Part shown: positions 1-6,121 of the stretch, piece by piece
Layout: each line of letters opens with the position of its first letter
Numbering within the stretch: the first letter of the stretch is position 1
DNA from: UBA7328 sp036479115
GTDB lineage: Bacteria; Bacteroidota; Bacteroidia; Chitinophagales; Saprospiraceae
DNA length: 20,236 bases
Reading direction: 5' to 3'
Assembly (NCBI GenBank): GCA_036479115.1
Contig: JAZGFD010000033.1
Coordinates: 1 to 20,236, forward strand
The notes under the pieces: model-generated
Database searches by the model: none
Seen by the model: only the letters and a program-made list of their open reading frames with translations
Told to the model about the DNA's origin: nothing
Position numbers and translations under genes: made by a program

Positions 1-2
1 AA

Positions 3-152
3 AACAGAATAAAAATTGCCCAACAACTTAAAAAAGAAGTGAAAGCTTGGAATGAGTACAGAAATAAAAAACAAAAGGGAGTAGATTGGCAATTTACTAC
101 TAAAGATGCACGGATAAAACTTAAACGACTTTACCCGACATATCTTAGTTGA
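3..152 (+). CDS. IS630-type transposase, C-terminal fragment (cut by window edge)
   Basis: The frame is open from the window edge and gives 49 C-terminal residues ending at TGA 150-152. The tail contains WQFTTKDARIKLKRLYP, which I recognise as the typical C-terminus of IS630-family DDE transposases; the catalytic DDE part lies outside the window. The stop codon lies inside TTGACAGAGCAC (149-160), which is followed by TA. That fits the terminal inverted repeat and the TA target dinucleotide of IS630 elements, so this is the right end of the element. Whether the complete transposase is intact cannot be judged from here. Confidence 0.75.
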   Translation, partial: NRIKIAQQLKKEVKAWNEYRNKKQKGVDWQFTTKDARIKLKRLYPTYLS

Positions 153-160
153 CAGAGCAC
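149..160 (+). repeat. Right terminal repeat of the IS630-type element
   Basis: TTGACAGAGCAC is followed by TA at 161-162. Read inwards the end is GTGCTCTGTCAA. The same 12-mer plus TAGTG recurs at 16655-16671, and related GTGC ends bound the next two elements. Confidence 0.6.
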
Positions 161-162
161 TA

Positions 163-324
163 GTGATGTGTCAAGTGTTAAATGATGAGTTGGGTTTGAT
201 GAATATTTTCAGTCTGAACAAGGCAGAAAGCTTACGATCTTAACGAGCCAAATGAGTGATTTTTCAACGATGTGCAGGTTTAAAAGATTCCAAATCACCC
301 GACATTTTTAGCTTGACTCAGCAC
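163..324. mobile_element. 162-bp TA-flanked miniature inverted-repeat element
   Basis: The left end is GTGATGTGTCAAG and the right end read inwards is GTGCTGAGTCAAG, 11 of 13 identical. The element is flanked exactly by TA at 161-162 and TA at 325-326. The GTGC(T)..GTCAA ends resemble the right end of the adjacent IS630-type element, so it is probably a non-autonomous relative. No open reading frame worth calling is present. The interior shows no clear match to other parts of the window. Confidence 0.6.
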
Positions 325-326
325 TA

Positions 327-506
327 GTGCTTTAAGAACAAAGTGCCGCATACATCATACTTGTTGTTTTTACATCTTCTTGTCATTTGAAAATTTCTCC
401 CACCATAAGATCGGCAGGCATTATACTACCAAAGCTCCGATTTTTCACCCTAAATCATATAAAAATAACTGCCTTTAAGGTATGCCAAACACCATTCTTA
501 GAGCAC
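327..506. mobile_element. 180-bp TA-flanked miniature element, copy A
   Basis: The left end is GTGCTTTAAGAA and the right end read inwards is GTGCTCTAAGAA, 11 of 12 identical. TA dinucleotides flank it at 325-326 and 507-508. Its interior aligns with the element at 16669-16823 (shared AAGAACAAAGT near the left end, then a T-rich stretch, TTTGAAAAT and CGATTTTTC), so the two are copies of one family. It ends 22 bases past the antiporter stop codon. Confidence 0.65.
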
Positions 507-528
507 TAATTTATAGCAGGGGATTCAT

Positions 529-2370
529 TTATACGTCTTCTATTGTTTTCCATTTTACCTCCTTGCCCATATATACTAGACTATCACCTTCGCTATATTT
601 TATGCCCTTTCTTGACCCACTCATTATTTCTAGATTTCCTTCAGCGTCTTTTATAAATAGTGGTACAGATTTTGACTGGGCAGTGATGGCTTCCAATGTG
701 ATATAAAACGAATCTTTAGAATCAGGTTTTATTTCTTGTACAGTAGGGTAATCACGAGCTACTTCAGACAAAGATATAAAGTCATCCTTTTCAGAAAAAA
801 GAGATTGCCCAAGATAGAGCTCATTTTCAGATTCATCACTAGATGCAATGATAAAGGTGCCTTCCTCACCTAGGTATTTATGTAGTTTCCCACTGGCATG
901 ACGATTTACCTCATCACTCCCTGTCATTGCTAAGAGATAACCCATATCATTTAAAGCAATATCATCGGCTAAACTTTCACTATATACATTGGCTTGAATG
1001 GCCTGAAGTCCTTCTTTTATTGCCCGATTCACATTATTGGCGTTGCCATCCACGAGCACTACATGGCGATTATTTTCATTGATATACTTTGCTATAATTC
1101 TTGATGCTTTTGTAGCTCCTAGGATTAATATTCCATTGCTTTTTTTAAGAAGTAAGCCCAGCATTTTTGCTAATAATCGAGCTGTGGTAGCATTGAGTAT
1201 GACAGTACCTAATACCACCATAAATACCAATGGAGTAATGTATTCGGCACCAGGCACATCCAGCTTTGTAAGTTTTGAGCCTAAAAGAGAGGCGATTCCT
1301 GCGGCTACAATTCCTCTAGGCCCCATCCAACTGATAAATGCTTTTTCTTTTTTTGTCAAAGAAGAATTTTTAGTGCTCCAAAACACCCCTAATGGTCTGA
1401 TAATCAGTATAATTATGAAAAATGAAGTGATAATCCGCCAATCATTAAGTAACATTAAATCGGCAATGTCTACATTAGCAGCAATAAGAATAAACAATAT
1501 AGATATCAACAGAATGCTGAGGGATTCTTTGAAATAAGTAATTTCTTTGATATGAGGAACATCTACATTTCCCAGTACCATCCCAAACACAACCACTGTA
1601 AGTAGGCCTGAATCAGGTGTCAATAAATTTGAACCTACATAAACAGCCAATACATAGGCAAGGGAAAATATAGTGAGCAAGTAGTGTGGAACAAAATTTC
1701 TTTTCAGTAAAAAACGCATTAGAAAAGCAGAACCTACCCCTAAAGCCAGCCCAACACATACCAATACTAAAAAGTGTTGTAATGCTTCTGATGTGAAATG
1801 CAAACCTCCATCAGCAGAAATGATAAATTCGTATACTAGTACGGCTACCAGGGCTCCAATAGGATCAATAAGTATGCCTTCCCATTTAAGCACAGTTGAC
1901 ACATTCCTGTTTAATGGAATATTTCTTAAGATTGGGGCTATTACAGTGGGGCCAGTGACTATAATTAATCCTGCAAAAAGAAAAGCGATGTTCCAATCCA
2001 ACTCTATAATAAAATGAGCAATCAAGGCACCTCCTATAAAGGTGATCAGAGCACCACCAGTTATTAACTTAATAATAGTCTCACCTACGTCTTCAATTTC
2101 ATCTTTTTTAAGTGTCATTCCTCCTTCAAAAAGGATAATGCCAATGCCTAATTCGACAAAATGAAACAGGGTTTCTCCTGGAAACAATCCACTTTGAGTA
2201 GTAGCATTCCATATGGGCTCAATGAGCTTGTGCCCTCCATTCCAAAGTGTAGATAATGGACCTACCACCAATCCAGTAAGAATCAATGGCAATATAGCAG
2301 GCACTTTTAATCTCCAAGCTATCCATTGTGCCAAAATGCCTAAAATTACTATGCTGCCAATCTCTACCAT
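529..2370 (-). CDS. Cation/proton antiporter (CPA family) with C-terminal RCK/TrkA-N domain
   Basis: This 613-residue integral membrane protein probably exchanges Na+ or K+ for H+ across the inner membrane. Residues 1-405 form about 12 hydrophobic segments of a CPA-type antiporter. Family signatures are TGPTV at 139-143, WEGILIDP at 163-170 and GPRGIVAAGIASL at 350-362. The family's paired acidic site appears here as Ile-Asp (D169) rather than the Asn-Asp of NhaP proteins. Residues 413-510 are a Rossmann-like TrkA-N domain with a degenerate glycine motif (LGATKAS) and an acidic residue after beta-2 (VVLVD441), suggesting control by NAD(H) or another nucleotide. Residues 555-605 resemble a small TrkA-C-like module. 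It stands alone, transcribed leftward. The assignment to an ion exchanger is firm; the ion is not determined. Confidence 0.85.
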   Translation of the reverse strand: MVEIGSIVILGILAQWIAWRLKVPAILPLILTGLVVGPLSTLWNGGHKLIEPIWNATTQSGLFPGETLFHFVELGIGIILFEGGMTLKKDEIEDVGETIIKLITGGALITFIGGALIAHFIIELDWNIAFLFAGLIIVTGPTVIAPILRNIPLNRNVSTVLKWEGILIDPIGALVAVLVYEFIISADGGLHFTSEALQHFLVLVCVGLALGVGSAFLMRFLLKRNFVPHYLLTIFSLAYVLAVYVGSNLLTPDSGLLTVVVFGMVLGNVDVPHIKEITYFKESLSILLISILFILIAANVDIADLMLLNDWRIITSFFIIILIIRPLGVFWSTKNSSLTKKEKAFISWMGPRGIVAAGIASLLGSKLTKLDVPGAEYITPLVFMVVLGTVILNATTARLLAKMLGLLLKKSNGILILGATKASRIIAKYINENNRHVVLVDGNANNVNRAIKEGLQAIQANVYSESLADDIALNDMGYLLAMTGSDEVNRHASGKLHKYLGEEGTFIIASSDESENELYLGQSLFSEKDDFISLSEVARDYPTVQEIKPDSKDSFYITLEAITAQSKSVPLFIKDAEGNLEIMSGSRKGIKYSEGDSLVYMGKEVKWKTIEDV

Positions 2371-2561
2371 AATCTAAGGGATATTTAAAAAATGTCTTAC
2401 TACACAAGTATATGTCTTGAGAAGCTACAAAAATGCGAAGATAAAAAGTTCTCTTTATTTGATGAAAAAAAGCACGTTAATGAGTTTAGTCTTATTATAT
2501 AAGGGAAGGTTTTGGAGTAATAATCGAATAAATACATCATTTTAAAATGATTAAAACCTTC
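2371..2561. other. Intergenic region with 16-bp perfect palindrome and flanking inverted repeat
   Basis: No gene is seen. ATCATTTTAAAATGAT at 2536-2551 is a perfect palindrome. Outside it, GAAGGTTTT (2505-2513) and AAAACCTTC (2553-2561) form an inverted repeat. The AAACCTTC part also serves as the target copy next to the element at 2562. The region must contain the antiporter promoter, but I see no clean match to the Bacteroidota consensus. Confidence 0.4.
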
Positions 2562-2619
2562 GTAACTACTCAGGTGTTGTGCTTTTTTTAGCCAAAATTG
2601 ATGCCACGTGAGTAGTTAC
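2562..2619 (+). mobile_element. Family 1 miniature inverted-repeat element, short form (58 bp)
   Basis: The ends are GTAACTACTCAGGTG (2562-2576) and CACGTGAGTAGTTAC (2605-2619), 14 of 15 paired. The centre is a T-tract followed by GCCAAAATTG. AAACCTTC lies immediately outside both ends (2554-2561 and 2620-2627), a perfect 8-bp direct repeat of the kind left by transposition. This is the cleanest evidence that family 1 repeats are mobile. Confidence 0.75.
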
Positions 2620-2652
2620 AAACCTTCGAGAATAAAAAAATACCAATAAATC

Positions 2653-2684
2653 ATTGCACGTCGAAAAGTATATAAGTACTTTTG
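2653..2684 (+). promoter_or_regulatory. Promoter of tRNA-Asp
   Basis: ATTG (2653-2656), a 20-base spacer and TACTTTTG (2677-2684) match the Bacteroidota primary sigma consensus (TTTG, about 19 bases, TAnnTTTG). The position, about 37 bases before the tRNA, allows a short leader. Confidence 0.6.
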
Positions 2685-2720
2685 CACTTCTCAAGTAACA
2701 AAGTACTTGAAAACACTACT

Positions 2721-2794
2721 GGTCTGGTAGTTCAGTTGGTTAGAATACCTGCCTGTCACGCAGGGGGTCGCGGGTTCGAGTCCCGTCCAGACCG
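2721..2794 (+). tRNA. tRNA-Asp (GTC)
   Basis: The cloverleaf is complete: a perfect 7-bp acceptor stem GGTCTGG/CCAGACC, an anticodon arm CCTGC-CTGTCAC-GCAGG with anticodon GTC, a TTCGAGT T-loop, and discriminator G. CCA is not encoded (GCA follows). The gene has its own promoter upstream and a terminator 12 bases downstream, so it is a single-gene unit. Confidence 0.95.
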
Positions 2795-2805
2795 CATTGA
2801 TTATC

Positions 2806-2841
2806 AAGGAGTTATGATTCAATTCATAGCTCCTTTTTTTT
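2806..2841 (+). terminator. Rho-independent terminator of tRNA-Asp
   Basis: AAGGAGTTATGA (2806-2817) pairs with TCATAGCTCCTT (2824-2835) through 12 pairs including one T-G wobble, around a 6-base loop. A run of 8 T ends at 2841. Confidence 0.85.
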
Positions 2842-2926
2842 GGTGCTATATTGGCGCAGCTCAATTTGGTCTTATTTGGAAGCACCTGAATTGGTAAATT
2901 GATGACCTTGTACAATAATCTATATA

Positions 2927-3110
2927 GTGCTTGAATGAAAATTGTCAAATTTTATGAAATAAAATATTTTGGATGAGAATTTAATTTTTTGATATTCTGT
3001 GATGCCTGAGTAACAGCGCGTTGAAAAAAATGTAATGTTCGCCAAAAGTTTTATGTAGAGTTTGTCGAAGTAAACTTTTTTAAGTTGTAAGTTTTCGGAG
3101 TGGACTCAAT
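2927..3110. mobile_element. Family 2 miniature element (about 184 bp) between the two tRNA genes
   Basis: The left end GTGCTTGAATGAAAATTGTC matches the inward-read right end of the nested element at 18314-18472. The core GTGATGCCTGAGTAACAG is the family signature. The right end GTTTTCGGAGTGGACTCAA instead matches the ends of the elements at 3320 and 14640, so this copy joins both end types. The stretch TTTGTCGAAGTAAAC is shared with the 14640 copy. It lies between the tRNA-Asp terminator and the 3' end of tRNA-Arg. Confidence 0.6.
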
Positions 3111-3120
3111 ACTAAATGTG

Positions 3121-3197
3121 TGGTGACCCCGACAAGATTCGAACTTGTAACCGCCTGATTCGTAGTCAGGTACTCTATCCAGTTGAGCTACGGGGCC
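3121..3197 (-). tRNA. tRNA-Arg (ACG)
   Basis: Read on the minus strand, the acceptor stem GGCCCCG/CGGGGTC has one G-T pair. The anticodon arm is CCTGA-CTACGAA-TCAGG with anticodon ACG, read as ICG after editing. The T-arm has TTCGAAT, the discriminator is A, and CCA is present at 3121-3123. The gene is flanked on both sides by family 2 miniature elements. I found no clean consensus promoter upstream. Confidence 0.95.
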
Positions 3198-3319
3198 ATT
3201 TAGAAATGTAAATTTAAGAATTTTATTCTTCTAATAGTAGCTATTGATTATTGTGTTTAAATGATGGAGGTTTTTTTACTTCTGTGAAACCAATGTTAAT
3301 CATCACAAATCTTTAAACA

Positions 3320-3481
3320 TTGAGCCCACTTTGAAAACAGATAATTTTCACAAAATGAATTATTTTAGATAATATTATTTTTTTTGATATTTGTTGATAC
3401 CTGAGTATCAATAGATAGAAAAAGAGGATAAGATCACAAAAAGAAACATTTTAGATTTTTTTGTTTTCGGAGTGAGCTCAA
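3320..3481. mobile_element. Family 2 miniature element, 162 bp
   Basis: The ends TTGAGCCCACTTTGAAAAC and GTTTTCGGAGTGAGCTCAA form an imperfect 19-bp inverted repeat. The core TTGATACCTGAGTATCAA (about 3390-3412) is itself a 7-bp perfect stem with a CTGA loop. It aligns along its length, in opposite orientation, with 14640-14824. No target duplication is obvious. Confidence 0.65.
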
Positions 3482-3525
3482 CATTACCTCCTTAATTAAG
3501 AAAGAAAGAGCTCCCAGTTTCTTTA

Positions 3526-4992
3526 TCAGAAAGCCCCTGCTCCTATTTCTAGTACAAAGCCACTCTGTCTAAAATGCCTAAAGCCTACATTTTTCCATCC
3601 TAATCTTATACCCCAAAAATCCCCCAAGAATGATAAAAATCGCAATGGGCTTTTAGAAATATTTACCCTTATTTTAATTCCAGCTTCTGATACGAATTCG
3701 AATCGGCTATCTATTTTATTATTTTCTAAATTGGTATCAATTATTTCATACCCAATTCCTATGTAGGAGTCAATCCACCGAGAAGCAGAGCTGCTGTGTA
3801 CTATTTGATGTCCTAATAATCTGCTATAATTTCTGCCATTTAACGTAGTTATTGTGTCAAGGGGGAGGTATATTTTGTGGTAGAGCCACCCTCCAGTTAA
3901 TGGAGCTTCCACACTTTTAAAGATAAAAAGGGGAATGGAGAAACTCAGAGCCGAGTTTTCATCCCATCTATAACTAAATCCTACCGCTCTAAATACTCGT
4001 TCTTCCTTAATCCATTGTTTTACTTTCCCATTGCCTTTTGTGCGGTCTATTTTTGGCCAAATATGAGGTTTTTTCCCTTTCATGAGACCTTTCAAATGAT
4101 TATCAATATCTTTTCTCGGATATTTAGGATAGGGTCGTAACTGATATACATTATGCTCATCTATAATGCCACTGTATTTTTTATGAAAATCACCATAATG
4201 AGGGCTGGACATTGGATATGGTGGAAACAAAAGTGATTTTTCATCTCTGCGTTTGGCCATCCACCCCTGATAACCTCCAGAAAATAGCCTGCCAGTAGTA
4301 ATCACATCTCTGACACCCCACGCGTCATTGACTCTTTTAGTTACATCAAACCCTGGTGTGAATACTCCATCAGCATTTTTATCGGTAGCAGAGGCATGTT
4401 TACCTTCTTCTACTAAAATAGAAAGTGGGAAAAATGTTTGATCATCCACTTCAAAAACGCTATTGTACCAGTGCAAACCATGTGCCCTGGCTATGACTTT
4501 ATCAACCACAATAGAATACTTGTAATCAGGACACTTGGGTGTGCGCAGGATGGATAACTGTAACGCCATTGATTCAATATCATGAAGGTGGCTTCCTAAA
4601 CCAGTCTCTTTTTCGAAATAATAATAAAAATCCAAATCTATAGCTGCCACATCATTGAGGTCTAATATCTTGAAATTTGTATCCTTTTCACTACTGTTGA
4701 CGGCATAAGGCTTTTTACCGTCAGCGTAAAGGCTTCGTATTTTATAATATATTATAGGCCCATCGCTCTTTTCAAATGGAAAGGCTTCTGGGAGCTGAAT
4801 ATGACCTTCTTCATCATAGAGCAATTTTTCATCGGGAGAAAACCACAACATGGGCGCAGCATGAGAAGCAAGGTCATAAAATGAGACAAAAGAATCATTG
4901 CTTTGCCAGATAATGCCAGGATTGTCAGCTACACATTGACTATTGATAGTAAAAGGAAAAAGGAATAGACCAGCAAATAGAAACTTTCTCAT
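3526..4992 (-). CDS. Secreted protein, Vps62-like N-terminal part and barrel-like C-terminus
   Basis: This is a 488-residue exported protein of unknown function. Residues 1-19 are a signal peptide ending INSQ. The N-terminal half has motifs resembling Vps62/DUF946 proteins: SHLHDIES (134-141, pattern H-D-x-E), ARAHGLHW (168-175) and ILVEEGKHASATDKNADG (192-209), the last like their GxHAxY region and followed by a Ca-loop-like DKNADG. The C-terminal 150 residues alternate short aromatic and charged strands and end in Phe, as outer-membrane beta-barrels do. It follows the DUF1801 gene by 12 bases, so the two are probably cotranscribed. Export and envelope location are well supported; the Vps62 relation is my reading of motifs and needs a profile search. 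Confidence 0.6.
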   Translation of the reverse strand: MRKFLFAGLFLFPFTINSQCVADNPGIIWQSNDSFVSFYDLASHAAPMLWFSPDEKLLYDEEGHIQLPEAFPFEKSDGPIIYYKIRSLYADGKKPYAVNSSEKDTNFKILDLNDVAAIDLDFYYYFEKETGLGSHLHDIESMALQLSILRTPKCPDYKYSIVVDKVIARAHGLHWYNSVFEVDDQTFFPLSILVEEGKHASATDKNADGVFTPGFDVTKRVNDAWGVRDVITTGRLFSGGYQGWMAKRRDEKSLLFPPYPMSSPHYGDFHKKYSGIIDEHNVYQLRPYPKYPRKDIDNHLKGLMKGKKPHIWPKIDRTKGNGKVKQWIKEERVFRAVGFSYRWDENSALSFSIPLFIFKSVEAPLTGGWLYHKIYLPLDTITTLNGRNYSRLLGHQIVHSSSASRWIDSYIGIGYEIIDTNLENNKIDSRFEFVSEAGIKIRVNISKSPLRFLSFLGDFWGIRLGWKNVGFRHFRQSGFVLEIGAGAF

Positions 4993-5004
4993 ATGATATA
5001 TTGC

Positions 5005-5460
5005 TTATGTTTTTACATTTTTTACATAAATATTAATCCATTCATCCACATTCATCTTTGATACTAGTTCACCTATCAGGTCATATGGAATTTCGTCCAC
5101 TTTTTTGAATCTAATACAGCTTTTTCCCATATCCAGTTTGCGTTTACTGTGAATAGGATATTCATTGACTAACCAATCGTGCAACGGTGGGTGTGCATAT
5201 ATGCCGCTATGATATAAGGCTATGAAGTTTTTTTGCGATGCTATATTAATAAATGGTAGTGGTAACTGGGTATCACAATGATACCCATCAGGATAAATAG
5301 AATGAGGTACTACAAACCCAATCATATTATAGCTCATTATTTCATAAAAACCATCAGGAATATTATCCTTAATAGTTTGCCTAAGTTGTCTCATTGGAGT
5401 TTTACGATCCTCTGGTATCTTTTCAATATACTCTTCAGGAGAGTTGGCCTCAATCTTCAT
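5005..5460 (-). CDS. DUF1801 (YdhG-like) domain protein
   Basis: This 151-residue cytosolic protein has the DUF1801 pattern: an N-terminal SPEEYIEKIPEDRKTPMRQLRQTIKDNIPDG-like helix pair (7-38), then a beta-strand core containing YEIMSYNMIGFVVP (39-52), INIASQKNFIALYHSGIY (72-89) and the GKSCIRFKK strand (113-121). The family has a small alpha/beta fold of uncertain role, with suggestions of iron chaperone-like or stress function; nothing here decides it. It is the first gene of a likely two-gene unit with the secreted protein 12 bases downstream. Confidence 0.8.
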   Translation of the reverse strand: MKIEANSPEEYIEKIPEDRKTPMRQLRQTIKDNIPDGFYEIMSYNMIGFVVPHSIYPDGYHCDTQLPLPFINIASQKNFIALYHSGIYAHPPLHDWLVNEYPIHSKRKLDMGKSCIRFKKVDEIPYDLIGELVSKMNVDEWINIYVKNVKT

Positions 5461-5938
5461 ATTGTACTGCTTTAAAGTTTTTCCAAATTAATACTATAGG
5501 GCGCTATTCATTTTGTCGTTTTCGCAAAGTGATAAGGAGACCTTTTGCAGAATACCACACAATATTGAGCTTTATGCGACATTTACACTCATAATATACA
5601 GCAATTCGGAATAAACAAGATCAAAAATATTCACTAAAAATGAAGTTACTTGAAGGGATGTCTATCCTAGGTACTAATTGGATTTTGAGATTCACCAGCC
5701 TGATTCACTATAAATTTTTATTAAAATTGTATCAAGAAAAATATCCGTAGGCACTATTATTTTTGTCTTACGTATAAAATCTGCTATAAATATTTTATCA
5801 TGTGGTAATGGGCAGAAGTGTCTAATAAAATATCTGCTAGGTATACCCCTCTTACAGCATTTAGGTGTCATCGTACCAACTCTCACTACCTATTCCTCAT
5901 ATATATATCTTAGGGTGTGAACTAATAATTTAAATAAG
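5461..5938. other. Intergenic region with no recognisable gene
   Basis: About 480 bases with only short open frames. A 64-residue minus-strand frame at 5692-5886 has no recognisable motif and unusual composition. I see no clear promoter, terminator or inverted repeat before the family 1 element that starts at 5939. Confidence 0.4.
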
Positions 5939-6098
5939 ATAACTACTCAGGTGAGCGCTTTTGAAATAAAAATTTGTTATTATTTTGCCAGATAAAGCTC
6001 GTTTTTTGAGGCCTAGCAGAGCTGTGGCGAAAAAAAAGCTAAAATATGGTAGAAAAAGAACTTTTTTTAGCCAAAATTGGCTCCACTTGAGTAGTTAC
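5939..6098 (+). mobile_element. Family 1 miniature element, long form (160 bp)
   Basis: The left end ATAACTACTCAGGTG pairs with the right end CCACTTGAGTAGTTAC. The flanks TAAATAAG (5931-5938) and TAAATATG (6099-6106) are an 8-bp direct repeat with one mismatch, the same length as the perfect duplication at 2562. Near the right end AGCCAAAATTGGCT forms a second small hairpin preceded by T7. It ends 23 bases from the polA stop codon. Confidence 0.7.
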
Positions 6099-6121
6099 TA
6101 AATATGTTACTGAGGGATAAA

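Noticed and set aside
1037..1537. 166-codon plus-strand frame inside the antiporter gene
   Set aside because: It lies wholly opposite a well-conserved coding region and is a shadow frame.
2682..2948. Overlapping frames of 71 and 85 codons on both strands
   Set aside because: Both read through the tRNA-Asp gene; the part resembling a protein is the translated tRNA.
5692..5886. 64-codon minus-strand frame after the DUF1801 gene
   Set aside because: It has no recognisable domain, no start context or promoter, and a Cys/Pro-rich composition unlike neighbouring genes.
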